64,000 nt of DNA from Eubacterium maltosivorans (GTDB lineage Bacteria; Bacillota; Clostridia; Eubacteriales; Eubacteriaceae): contig NZ_CP029487.1 of assembly GCF_002441855.2 (NCBI RefSeq), positions 1,054,001-1,118,000 of the forward strand, read 5' to 3'. Shown here one piece after another: positions 32,256-41,751 of the stretch (the first letter of the stretch is position 1; every line of letters begins with the position of its first letter). A program made the position numbers and the translations under genes. The notes beneath the pieces were generated by a model. The model searched no databases and was not told the origin of the DNA. It worked only from the letters and a program-made list of their open reading frames with translations.

Positions 32256-33065
32256 ATGGATTATTTAGCAAGAACAACTGCTCCCTTCGGAGATGACCTT
32301 TGGGAACAGATTGACAATACCGTAGTGGAAGCCGCCAAGAAATGCATTGTCGGCCGCCGCTTTTTACCGCTCTACGGCCCTCTGGGCGCCGGAATACAGG
32401 GCGTTAATGTTGATGCCCAGACAAAAGAAGAAGAATTTGAAGATGACTTCGTGCGTACTACCGGCAGAAAATTTGTGGAGCTGCCACAGCTTTACGCCGA
32501 TTTTATGATTTTATGGCGCGATCTGGAAGCCAGCCAGAGAATGGGTACCCCCATCGATCTGTCTGCTGTTGCCAGAGCCGCACAGGCTTTAGCAAAAGCT
32601 GAAGATAAAATGATCTTCTTTGGCAACAAAGCCTTAGGCCTCGAAGGTCTTTTAAACGCTCAGGGTATTACCACCATGAAACGTGAAGACTGGGGCACCG
32701 GCGAAAACGCCTTTTCAAATATTGCTGCCGCTGCCTCCCTTTTAGACGAAAAGGGCATCATCGGCCGTTATTCTCTGGCTATGGGTCCTGATTTATACTA
32801 CCAGTTGCAGCGCATCCAGCCAGGCACCGGAATGATGGAAATCGATCGTATCCGCGAGCTTTTAGGCGGCCGTGTATTTAAGAGCAATACACTGGCAGGC
32901 AAAGCCCTTCTGGTCTGCTCCGAAGCACAGTATATGGATCTGGCCGTTGGTCAGGATATGGCTGCTTCCTATCTCGAGCTGGTTGATTTGAATCATCATT
33001 TCAGAATTCTCGAAACCGTTGCACTTCGCGTTAAAAACGGAGAAGCCATCGTCGTGTTCGAATAA
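32256..33065 (+). CDS. enc: encapsulin shell protein (family 1)
   Basis: 269 residues, ATG after GGAGG. Begins MDYLARTTAPFGDDLWEQID and contains RRFLPLYGPLGAGIQ, diagnostic of family 1 encapsulins with the HK97 phage capsid fold. It should assemble a 60-subunit (T=1) shell of about 24 nm that holds the EncFtn cargo encoded just upstream. The gene pair is alone between a promoter and a terminator, a compact iron nanocompartment operon. Confidence 0.94.
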   Translation: MDYLARTTAPFGDDLWEQIDNTVVEAAKKCIVGRRFLPLYGPLGAGIQGVNVDAQTKEEEFEDDFVRTTGRKFVELPQLYADFMILWRDLEASQRMGTPIDLSAVARAAQALAKAEDKMIFFGNKALGLEGLLNAQGITTMKREDWGTGENAFSNIAAAASLLDEKGIIGRYSLAMGPDLYYQLQRIQPGTGMMEIDRIRELLGGRVFKSNTLAGKALLVCSEAQYMDLAVGQDMAASYLELVDLNHHFRILETVALRVKNGEAIVVFE

Positions 33066-33100
33066 CTTAAATTTAGCATACTACTTTCCCTTAAAGATTA

Positions 33101-33134
33101 AAAAAGCATGGACTCCCCCAAGTCCATGCTTTTT
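33101..33134. terminator. bidirectional terminator
   Basis: Perfect 14-base stem A5GCATGGACT with a CCCCCA loop, between the encapsulin and trkH stops. Confidence 0.88.
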
Positions 33135-33143
33135 ATTTGTTTT

Positions 33144-34589
33144 TTAGTTTTTCCATGTGTGCGGCGCAAACAGCATTAAAATCGGAAAGATTTCCAGGCG
33201 TCCGGCCAGCATGTTAAAGCAGAGCACCAGCTTGGATACCACTGAAAAATCCGAAAAGTTCTCAATGGGCCCAATAGCGTTAAAACCCGGACCGACATTA
33301 TTAATACAGGTCGCCACCGCTGAAAAGTTTGTCAGAAAATCATACTGGTCAAGGGAAAGCACCAGCAGCGAAGCCGCAAAAATCAAGATATAGACAGCCA
33401 GATAGGTGTAAACGCTGGCGACTACCTGTGCCCCAAGGGGCTTGTCCTCAAATTTAACCGTTGTGACCTGGCGGGGACGGATCATTTTCTTGAGCTCATT
33501 ACCCGCTGTTTTAACAATAATCAGCCAGCGGGAGACCTTGATCCCGCCGCCGGTAGAGCCGGCGCAGGCGCCGATAAACATCAGAAAGAGCAGAATATAT
33601 TTTGAAAAGCTCGGCCATAAGTCAAAATTGGTCGTGGCAAAGCCTGTCGTTGTGATTATAGAGGCAACCTGAAAGGATGAATACCTCAAAGTCTCTAAAA
33701 TATTGTTCCCATACCGCGGCAGAAGGTCAACGGTAATCAAAGCAATGGCCACAGCCACAATGCCGATAAACCAACGAAGCTCCTCACTTTTAAAAAATTC
33801 CCTGCCCTTTTTAATAAATACCAGATGGTAAAGATTAAAATTCACAGCGAACATAAGCATAAAAATCGTCAGGACCACATCAATATAAGCGCTGTTATAG
33901 TAGGCAATGCTGTCATTTTTCAAAGAATATCCGCCGGTACCGGCTGTCCCCATAGCGTTGATAATACTGTCAAACAATGGCATACCGCCGACCACCAGCA
34001 AAAGGATCAGCAGGATTGTCATTCCCAGATAAATCCCATACAGAATTCTTACCGTCGGGCGCACCTTGGATACCAGCTTTTCCACAGAGGTACCAGGCAT
34101 TTCCGCCCGCATGAGATAGATAGAATTCCCTTCTGTTTTGGGCATAATGGTCAGAACAAAAACCAGTATCCCCATGCCGCCGATCCAATGGGTAAAGCTG
34201 CGCCAGAACAGCATGCTGTTGGGCAGGGCCTCTATGTTCGTCAAAATGGTGGAGCCGGTTGTGGTAAAACCCGAAACCGCTTCAAAAAAGCTGTCTGTCA
34301 GCGAAGGGATCTGCCCACTTAAAAAAAAGGGCAGCCCACCGAAAAAAGACATGACAAGCCACGAAAGCGCCACCACCACAAAGCCCTCACGGGCATAAAA
34401 ATTCCGGTACTCCGGCATTTTATTACTGAGTATAAAGCCAAGGGATATCAGAATAAACATAGGGATAACAAACCAGACGATGGTGTCGGTCTCGCCATAG
34501 ACAACGGCCACAATGATGGCCAGCAGCATCAGCGCCGCTTCACTTTTCATCATATTCCCAATGACGTAAAAAACCATTCGATAATTCAT
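33144..34589 (-). CDS. trkH: TrkH-type potassium uptake membrane subunit
   Basis: 481 residues with four repeated membrane-pore-membrane units. Selectivity-filter glycines are visible in SGFTTTGSTI, GTAGTGGYSLKN, TTTGFATTNF and NNVGPGFNAIGP. MNYRMVFYVIGNMM is a typical start. It forms the K+ channel-like subunit, gated by TrkA encoded 9 bp upstream. Ribosome site AGGA is modest, as expected for coupled translation. Confidence 0.93.
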   Translation of the reverse strand: MNYRMVFYVIGNMMKSEAALMLLAIIVAVVYGETDTIVWFVIPMFILISLGFILSNKMPEYRNFYAREGFVVVALSWLVMSFFGGLPFFLSGQIPSLTDSFFEAVSGFTTTGSTILTNIEALPNSMLFWRSFTHWIGGMGILVFVLTIMPKTEGNSIYLMRAEMPGTSVEKLVSKVRPTVRILYGIYLGMTILLILLLVVGGMPLFDSIINAMGTAGTGGYSLKNDSIAYYNSAYIDVVLTIFMLMFAVNFNLYHLVFIKKGREFFKSEELRWFIGIVAVAIALITVDLLPRYGNNILETLRYSSFQVASIITTTGFATTNFDLWPSFSKYILLFLMFIGACAGSTGGGIKVSRWLIIVKTAGNELKKMIRPRQVTTVKFEDKPLGAQVVASVYTYLAVYILIFAASLLVLSLDQYDFLTNFSAVATCINNVGPGFNAIGPIENFSDFSVVSKLVLCFNMLAGRLEIFPILMLFAPHTWKN

Positions 34590-34598
34590 ATTGCCGTC

Positions 34599-35963
34599 CT
34601 ATTCCCTGCCGTCCAGTATATCCTTCAGATGCTTCAGGCTCTGGGTTGTAGTGACCACCACCACGTTGTCCCCGGCTTCCATGACGGCATCGCCGTTCGG
34701 GAAAATAATGCGTCCCTTGCGGATAATACAGGCAATCAGGTTATTCTTACGGATATTAAGTTCACGCAGAGGGTGGCCCACAAAGCCCGAATCCCGCGTT
34801 ACCGGAAACTCGATGGCCTCGGCCTGTCCGTCGACAATTTTATACAGGGTTCGGATGCTGTTATCCTCTGTGGTCTCCATAGCCCTTACATAGCGGACAA
34901 TATGGTTGGCCGTGAGCATTTTGGGTGAAATTACACTTTCGATCCCCACGTCCTGCATAATTTTAAGCAGTGGAATCCGGTTGACCTTGGTAATAATCTT
35001 TTCGACCTTCTGGGTGCCTGCGTACATGGAAAGAATAATATTTTCTTCATCGTTATCGGTCAGCGCCACACAGGCATCCACATTGCGAATTCCCTCCTCG
35101 GTTAAAACCGCCTGGTCTGTTCCGTCTCCATAAACCACTGTCGCCTTTGGCAAAAGCTCGCTGAGTTCCCGGCTTCTCTGCTTATTCAACTCGATAATCT
35201 TAACATTGACCTTCAGGCTTATCAGCTGTCTGGCCAGATAATAAGCGATTTTTCCACCGCCAATGATCATAACCTTGCGGATTTTATGGCTGATAATACC
35301 TGTTTCCTTAAAAAAGAGATCCAGCTCTTTGGAAGTAGCCGAAATAAAAATCTTGTCCCCGCACTGCATGACAAAATCACCGTCCGGTATGATCACCTCG
35401 CCATTGCGCTCAACCGCACAGATCAGAATATTTGCTTTAAAAAAGCTCTGAAGCCCGGCAATGGCCTTCCCGTTCAGCTTTGAGTTTGGCTGAATCCTCA
35501 CCGCTACCAAATCGACTCTGCCCTTTGAAAAAGAGTCGACTTCCAGGGCCTGTGGCAGCCTTAAAACACGAAAAATTTCATTAGCCGCCTCAAATTCCGG
35601 ATTAATGGACATGCTGAGCCCCAGCTCATCCCGCATATAAACCAGCAGCTTTGTGTACTGAGGATTACGAACCCTCGCGATGGTGTGCTTGGCACCCATT
35701 TTTTTTGCCAGCATACAGCTTAAAATATTCATCTCATCGCCGGAGGTGACAGCTATAAAAAGATCTGCCGTTGCTACCCCCGCCTGCTGCAACACATCGT
35801 AGGAGCCGCCGTTTCCGCAGATCCCCATAACATCATAGGCATTGACAACATTCTCAATTACCCGTTCATCGTTGTCGACGATAATAATATCGTGTCCTTC
35901 TCTCGCTAGCTGAACCGTCAGTGTGGTGCCGACTTTACCATTTCCCACAACGACAATTTTCAT
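34599..35963 (-). CDS. trkA: TrkA potassium uptake regulatory subunit
   Basis: 454 residues with two repeats, each an RCK N-domain with Rossmann motif (VVVGNGKVGTTL at the start; MIIGGGKIAYYLARQL in the second half) and a C-domain. Cytoplasmic NAD(H)/ATP-binding regulator that gates TrkH. The second Rossmann glycine motif is GGGKIA, retaining three glycines. First gene of the trkA-trkH operon. The region upstream to 36106 holds a TATAAA-like -10 near 36025 and nothing else of note. Confidence 0.93.
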   Translation of the reverse strand: MKIVVVGNGKVGTTLTVQLAREGHDIIIVDNDERVIENVVNAYDVMGICGNGGSYDVLQQAGVATADLFIAVTSGDEMNILSCMLAKKMGAKHTIARVRNPQYTKLLVYMRDELGLSMSINPEFEAANEIFRVLRLPQALEVDSFSKGRVDLVAVRIQPNSKLNGKAIAGLQSFFKANILICAVERNGEVIIPDGDFVMQCGDKIFISATSKELDLFFKETGIISHKIRKVMIIGGGKIAYYLARQLISLKVNVKIIELNKQRSRELSELLPKATVVYGDGTDQAVLTEEGIRNVDACVALTDNDEENIILSMYAGTQKVEKIITKVNRIPLLKIMQDVGIESVISPKMLTANHIVRYVRAMETTEDNSIRTLYKIVDGQAEAIEFPVTRDSGFVGHPLRELNIRKNNLIACIIRKGRIIFPNGDAVMEAGDNVVVVTTTQSLKHLKDILDGRE

Positions 35964-36106
35964 TCCATTCCTCCGTCGCTTTTACATTATTTTTATGCAA
36001 TCTTTATGTGATTTTTCATTTTCTTTATACTATCTTAACATAAAACAAAAAATAAACAAGGCATTGACAGAAAATGTCACTAATCGCCGTAAGACCAGCT
36101 TTCAAA

Positions 36107-38153
36107 CTAGAGAAAAGGCCCTGTGACAGAGTCTCTGCACGCAATGATCTGGGCGGGGGTGCCCTCAAAAATAACCTTCCCTCCCCTGTCGCCGCCTTCA
36201 GGTCCCAGGTCGATAATCCAGTCAGCCTGCCTGATAAGCTGAGCGTTATGCTCCACAACAATGACGGTGCCGTCATTGTCCACCATACGGTTTAACAGAA
36301 CAATAAAATGCTCTATATCAAGAGGATGGAGCCCCGTGGTTGGCTCATCAATCCGATACAGGCTTCGTTTCCCCTGGTTTTGCATGAGCTCCCTGGCCAG
36401 CTTCAGGCGCTGTCCTTCACCGCCCGAAAGGGTGGTCAGCGTCTGCCCAAGCTCCAGATAGCCTAATCCCACATCCTGCAAAAGCCCTAAGACCCCCTCC
36501 AGCTTTTTGTTTCCTTCAAAGGTCTTTAATGCTTTCTCGACAGGCTGTTTTAAAACCTCATGAATGGAACATCCTTTAAACTTAACGCTCAATACTTCTT
36601 CATTAAACTGCCTGCCGCCGCAAACCGGACAGACGGTCTCAATATTCTCAAAGAAAAGCATATTGCTGACAATACGGCCCAGTCCTTCACAGTTTTCACA
36701 CCGGCCGCCTCTGGTGTTAAAGGAGAAATGCTTTGCCGCCATTCCCTTTTCTTTCGCTGCCTCCAGACATCCGAAAATCTTTCGGATGTCTGAGTAAGCG
36801 CCAGAATACGTCGCTACGTTCGATCGTTTCATCCGGGCGATGTCGGATTGCTCAACCGTAACCACCGCGTCAAAATTTTCGAGGCCAGAGACTTTTCCGG
36901 TACCACCATCTCCATTTTCACCCAGAATATCAAACACCAGCGTAGACTTTCCAGAGTCTGAAACGCCGGTAACAGCGGTCAGCGCACGGATAGGAAAACG
37001 CACATCAAGGCCTTTTATATTGTGAAGTCTGGCACCCTGTACCTTTATTGTTTCCGTAAAGCTTCTGGGATTATGGTTGATTTCGGGATTTTCATTTTTC
37101 AGATATTGCCCGGTTACGGAGGAAGATTGCCCCCGGATCTCCGCCAGGGTTCCCTGTCCCACGACCTGTCCGCCATGGATGCCCGCGCCGGGCCCCACAT
37201 CAATCATGTGATCTGCCGCCGCCATGACGTCAGGATCATGCTCAATGACAATGACCGTATTGCCCTGGTCCCTCAGGGCCTGCAAAACACGGATGACTCC
37301 CTCTGTGTCCTTTGGGGGTTGGCTCGTCCAAAATATAGATAATACCGGTAATTTCGGCATCCAGTGCTGCCGCAAGCTTTATCCGCTGGGCCTCTCCGCC
37401 GGACAGCGTCATAGCCTGGCGGTCCAGGGTTAAATAGCCAAGGCCCACATTGATAATGCGGCGCAGCTTTGTTTTCAGATCCAGCAGATAGGGCGCGGCT
37501 ATCCTGCGCTTTTCACCCTTCAGGCTGCTTTCCAGCCCGGCAACCCAGCGATTCAGCGCCTCCAGCGGGAGGGTGGAAAGCTCCGGCAGTCTTGTCCCAT
37601 TGACGGTTACACTCCGGCTCAGCGCGTTCAGCCGCTCTCCGCCGCATTTCGGGCATGTACGGGTATTAAAATATTTCTCGTTTTTTCCCGCCAGCTCTCC
37701 TTTTTCAGAGATCCGACGCCATAAGATAGGATAGACTCCCTCAAAACGGCCTTCAGCAGCTGTTTTTGGCCACGCGGTCTCGGGAAAATTCTTTTTGATC
37801 ATTTCATCTTCAACGCCATTGAGCAACAAATTTTTTTGCAGCTCTGTGAAGGCGTGAACCGGCGTGTTTTGATTTGGGACCGGTATTCCACAATGGGCAC
37901 AGGCCCAATTAAAAATATCTGTTTGATACGCCTTATACCGCCCTTCCCAGAAGTCCACCGCGCCATTTTCCAGAGACAGCGTTTCACGGATAACCTCAGC
38001 TTTATTTATTTCAAGGCTTGTGCCCAGGCCCTGACACACTTCACATGCTCCTTCCCCCGTATTATGGGAGAAATAGGAGCGGATAAGCTTTTCCATTTTA
38101 TATCCGCAGCTATTGCAGTACATGTATACCGTAAAGTCATATAAAAGGTGCTC
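36107..38153 (-). pseudogene. UvrA-like ABC ATPase, 5'-truncated and frameshifted
   Basis: Two overlapping frames together encode most of a UvrA2-like protein. Frame one (38153-37242) has the first zinc insertion (GACEVCQGLG), CPKCGGERLNALS and signature LSGGEAQRIKLAAAL, ending at YILDEPT. Frame two (from about 37315 to 36107) resumes at PPKDTEGVIRVLQ and has Walker A GVSDSGKST, a zinc finger and LSGGEGQRLKLA. At the junction the conserved TGLHP is missing; the bases fit an exact 11-nt deletion. The N-terminal 200-odd residues with the first Walker A are also absent: similarity starts at about 38153 without a start codon, and a stop lies at 38166. It cannot make a working protein. Confidence 0.88.
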
Positions 38154-38182
38154 ACTACTACAATTCTAAAAAGTCTGACAAT

Positions 38183-38221
38183 AAAAAAAGACAGTGAAAA
38201 TCAAGTTCTCACTGTCTTTTT
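38183..38221 (-). terminator. terminator of msrA
   Basis: Thirteen-base stem A5GACAGTGA with an 11-base loop, followed by TTTTTTTA on the minus strand. Confidence 0.85.
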
Positions 38222-38227
38222 GCATTT

Positions 38228-38755
38228 TTAAGAAGCGCGGAGCTCCCGGTCTTTGAAAGATCCCATTTTCCATTCTGGAATGTGGCAGTAGCCTCCGGGA
38301 TTCTTATCCAGATATTTCTGGTGGTATTCCTCGGCGTCATAAAAGTTTTTCAAGGGTTTGATCTCTGTGGCGAGGGGCTTACGGCCTCCAAGCCTGCGGA
38401 AGGTCATGGTTGTCACATGCTCAATGACGGGCAAATCCTCCGAATCAGTATAATAAATGCCGCTGCGGTATTGGGAGCCTACATCGGGGCCCTGCCGGTT
38501 AACACTGGTTGGGTCGATGACATTATAGAAGGCGATTAGCAAAGCCTCCAGGCTGATAACACCAGGGTCATAGACGACCTTTACGGTTTCTGCGAAGCCG
38601 GTACGTCCAGTACAGACCTCCTTATAGGTTGGCTTTTCCTTATTGCCGTTGGCATAGCCGACACGGGTTTCAACCACGCCGGTAATATTTTCCATAAATT
38701 TTTCCAGGCCCCAGAAACATCCGCCGGCCAGATATATTGTTCTCAGTTTTTTCAT
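38228..38755 (-). CDS. msrA: peptide methionine-S-sulfoxide reductase MsrA
   Basis: 175 residues, ATG after AAAGGAG. Catalytic Cys13 lies in the signature GGCFWGLEKF; family motifs GYANGNKEKPTYKEVC and GSQYRSGIYY follow. A further cysteine in GGYCHIPEW is a probable resolving residue. It repairs oxidised methionine (S epimer) with thioredoxin. No MsrB domain is fused. Single-gene unit. Confidence 0.94.
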   Translation of the reverse strand: MKKLRTIYLAGGCFWGLEKFMENITGVVETRVGYANGNKEKPTYKEVCTGRTGFAETVKVVYDPGVISLEALLIAFYNVIDPTSVNRQGPDVGSQYRSGIYYTDSEDLPVIEHVTTMTFRRLGGRKPLATEIKPLKNFYDAEEYHQKYLDKNPGGYCHIPEWKMGSFKDRELRAS

Positions 38756-38820
38756 TACTGTTCACTCCTTTCATCATTGTATCATTTCATATACCCTGAG
38801 TTAAGGATATCAAACATTCC

Positions 38821-39777
38821 TTAAAAAGAAGTAAACTGTGTTTTAGTGCTCCAAAAATAAAGGCTCATGTCCTCTGCCATATCAGCTTTTGTGTCGTAAT
38901 TTTCTGCCGCAAACCATCGGATCCGCCCATCCTTTCTAAACCATGTCAGCTGGCGTTTGGCAAAATGACGGGTATCGCGTTTCAAGATATAGAGTGCCTC
39001 CTCTAAAGACATTTCTCCCCTAAGGTAAGGGAAAATTTCTTTATAGCCAATGGCTTTCATGGAAAGAAGCTCCTCGGTATAGCCCTGGTCTAAAAGGGAT
39101 TTCACCTCATCCACCAGTCCGGCCCTCACCATCAAATCGATCCGGCGGTTTATGCGTTCGTAAAGCAACGCCCGGTCCATGGATATTCCCATCAATACAT
39201 AATCGCAGGGCAGTTCCTCTTTGGCAGCCTCCATGTCCAGACAGGATTTAGGCTTTCCGGTTACCTCGTAAATTTCATAGGCACGGATCATACGCTTGAC
39301 ATTGTTGGGGTGCAGGGTCGCGGCTGTGACAGGGTCGATGGCTTTCAGGCGCTCATAAAACGCCTCCTTACCTGTTTCCTCCACCTCCTGGGCTAAGCGT
39401 TCTCGAACCTTTTCATCTGTATCTTTTTCGCGAAAGCCCCAGGGCAGTGTAAGCCCATTGATATAAAGCCCGGTTCCTCCAGCCACAATCGGCTGTTTGC
39501 CGCGGCTCAAAATTTCTTCGATCCTCCCGAGGGCCTCCTCCTTGAACCGCGCGACGCTGTACTCCTCGTCCGGGTCCACACAATCGATGAGATGGTGAGG
39601 AATCCCCTGCATTTCTCCCTCAGTGGGCTTGGCGGTGCCAATGGTCATCTGGCGGTATATCTGCATCGAATCCGCTGAAATGATTTCGCCGTCAAGCTTT
39701 TTGGCCAGCTCAACAGCTGTGTCTGTTTTTCCGCAGGCGGTTGGTCCCACCAGCACGGCAATTTTTGGTTTTGTCAT
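38821..39777 (-). CDS. miaA: tRNA dimethylallyltransferase MiaA
   Basis: 318 residues. P-loop GPTACGKT (11-18), DSMQIYR substrate region and GGTGLYINGL are typical. It transfers a dimethylallyl group to adenosine 37 of tRNAs that read U-starting codons. The start codon directly follows the mutL stop (TAAATGA arrangement), so it is the last gene of a mutS-mutL-miaA operon. Its product is the substrate of MiaB, whose gene lies just upstream of mutS. Confidence 0.95.
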   Translation of the reverse strand: MTKPKIAVLVGPTACGKTDTAVELAKKLDGEIISADSMQIYRQMTIGTAKPTEGEMQGIPHHLIDCVDPDEEYSVARFKEEALGRIEEILSRGKQPIVAGGTGLYINGLTLPWGFREKDTDEKVRERLAQEVEETGKEAFYERLKAIDPVTAATLHPNNVKRMIRAYEIYEVTGKPKSCLDMEAAKEELPCDYVLMGISMDRALLYERINRRIDLMVRAGLVDEVKSLLDQGYTEELLSMKAIGYKEIFPYLRGEMSLEEALYILKRDTRHFAKRQLTWFRKDGRIRWFAAENYDTKADMAEDMSLYFWSTKTQFTSF

Positions 39778-41727
39778 TTACACCACCCGTTTAAATAGTT
39801 TTTTAAGCTCATATTCCCGCAGCTTCAGGATAATCGGCCGGCCATGGGGGCAGGTATAAGGATTATCCAGACGGCTCATTCCGTCAAGCAGCGTTTCGAT
39901 TTCCTCTCGCGACAGCTCCTGATGCCCTTTTACCGCTCCCTTACAGGACATGGTGATAATGCGCTCGATAAGATTTCTCGGATCAGAAGCATCCTCATAA
40001 ACCCGCCCCTCAATGAAGGCCTTTAAAAGAGATACGTCCTGGGGCTCTCCCAAAATAATGGGGACGCTGCGGACCATGAGCGTATTTTCGCCAAAAAGGT
40101 CGCAGTCAAAACCATAGCGCATGAGCTCAGGCTGCAGCTCATCGAAATGATCCGCCTCACGCACAGATATCTCCACAGGCTGGGGTACCATAAGGCTTTG
40201 AGCCGGGAAATCCGATTTCTGGTCAAAGCGCTCTTTCAGCTCCTGATATAAAAAGGCCTCATGGGCTGCATGCTGATCAAGCATGATGATCTCATCACCC
40301 TTTTCAAGTAAAATATAAGTAGAGAAAAGCTGACCGATAATTTTCGCATTTTTAAAATCCGGCCCCCTTCGGCGCGGGTATTCTGGTGTGGGCTCTGCAA
40401 CCTTTGGCGTTTCGGCCGCTGTAGACCGGGCCGGAGTAAGCACCTGACGCGGCGCGGGGGCGTCAGGCACTGGGGCAGACGCTTCCATTTTTTCAGCCGC
40501 CGGCACTGCATGCCCATACCTCTCCGCTTCGGGTTTCACGGCTTCCTGCCGCACTGCTTCGGCTTTCGGGAGCGGAGACACGGGGCGAGGGGCTTCCTGC
40601 ACCTCGTTTATTTCATCGACCGGGGTAAAGTTTTTGCTCTCTCCCGATAGAAAGCTGACGGGCTCCTCCACAATCCCCGGCCGGGCTGCCTCCTCGGGCG
40701 GTTCCGGCGCAGTGGTCACCTCGCTCACATCCACCACCAGATTCTGCGCTTTCAGGCAATCCCGGATCCCCTGCTTGAACAAAATGGATACCAGACTTTC
40801 ATTCAAAATCTGGATTTCTGTCTTAGCCGGATGAATATTAACGTCCAGCATGCGGCCGGGCAGGTCCATAAATACAATGCCGACCGGGTGCTTGTGCACC
40901 ATCATATAACCCTCATATGCGTCCTCAAAGGCGCGTGAAAGGCTTTTATTTTTCACAAAACGGTTATTGATAAAGAAAATCTGCTCTTCTCTGGTAGAAC
41001 GTGTCAGGGTAAGATCGCTGATATAGCCCCTCAGGCGCATGGGGGAATTTTCCACATCCAGCTCCCGGAGGCCCTTAAAAAAGTCCCGGCCATACAGGCT
41101 CTCGATCACATCCTTTAGATTCCCTGTGCCCAGCGTTTTAAACACCTCACGGCCATCACTGCTATAGGTAAAGCTTATTTCCGGATGAGAAAGCGAAAGC
41201 TTTTCCAAAATATCACGGATCAGCTTTTCTTCGTTTTTATCCTTTTGCAGATGCTTCTGCCGGGCGGGTGTGTTATAGAAAAGATCTGTCACCATGATTT
41301 CGGTTCCTCGGTCATAGGTGCAGACGCGCTGATTAATGAAAGTCCCGCCCTCAAAAAAGCTCTGGCTGCCGATTTCCTCCTCCGCTGTTTTTGTGGTGAT
41401 CCGTACCCGCGCAATAGCAGAAATGCTGGACAGAGCCTCGCCTCTGAAGCCAAGGGTATCAATACTTTCGAGGTCTTCAATCTTTAATATCTTGCTGGTC
41501 GCGTGGCGTTTAAAGGCCAGCGGCACCTCATTATAGGCGATGCCGACGCCATTGTCTGTCACGCAGATGCTGGTTTTCCCGCCCTTCTCCACCGCCACGG
41601 AAATCCGGGTGGATTCGGCGTCAATGGCGTTTTCCACCAGCTCCTTGATAACCGATATGGGCCTCACAATCACTTCTCCGGCCGCGATCTTATTGATGGT
41701 CTCATTATTGAGCATTTTTATTTTCAT
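39778..41727 (-). CDS. mutL: DNA mismatch repair protein MutL
   Basis: 649 residues, ATG after GAGGTG. The N-terminal GHKL ATPase has ENAIDAE, DNGVGI and HATSKI with GFRGEALSS. The proline-rich linker runs from about 335 to 440. The C-terminal dimerisation domain carries DQHAAHE, the metal-binding endonuclease motif DQHAAHEAFLYQE, and near the end CPHGRP. It therefore belongs to MutL proteins that nick DNA themselves, as in most bacteria without MutH. It follows mutS by 24 bp. Confidence 0.95.
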   Translation of the reverse strand: MKIKMLNNETINKIAAGEVIVRPISVIKELVENAIDAESTRISVAVEKGGKTSICVTDNGVGIAYNEVPLAFKRHATSKILKIEDLESIDTLGFRGEALSSISAIARVRITTKTAEEEIGSQSFFEGGTFINQRVCTYDRGTEIMVTDLFYNTPARQKHLQKDKNEEKLIRDILEKLSLSHPEISFTYSSDGREVFKTLGTGNLKDVIESLYGRDFFKGLRELDVENSPMRLRGYISDLTLTRSTREEQIFFINNRFVKNKSLSRAFEDAYEGYMMVHKHPVGIVFMDLPGRMLDVNIHPAKTEIQILNESLVSILFKQGIRDCLKAQNLVVDVSEVTTAPEPPEEAARPGIVEEPVSFLSGESKNFTPVDEINEVQEAPRPVSPLPKAEAVRQEAVKPEAERYGHAVPAAEKMEASAPVPDAPAPRQVLTPARSTAAETPKVAEPTPEYPRRRGPDFKNAKIIGQLFSTYILLEKGDEIIMLDQHAAHEAFLYQELKERFDQKSDFPAQSLMVPQPVEISVREADHFDELQPELMRYGFDCDLFGENTLMVRSVPIILGEPQDVSLLKAFIEGRVYEDASDPRNLIERIITMSCKGAVKGHQELSREEIETLLDGMSRLDNPYTCPHGRPIILKLREYELKKLFKRVV

Positions 41728-41751
41728 GTTTCACCTCTTGGCTGTTTGGCC

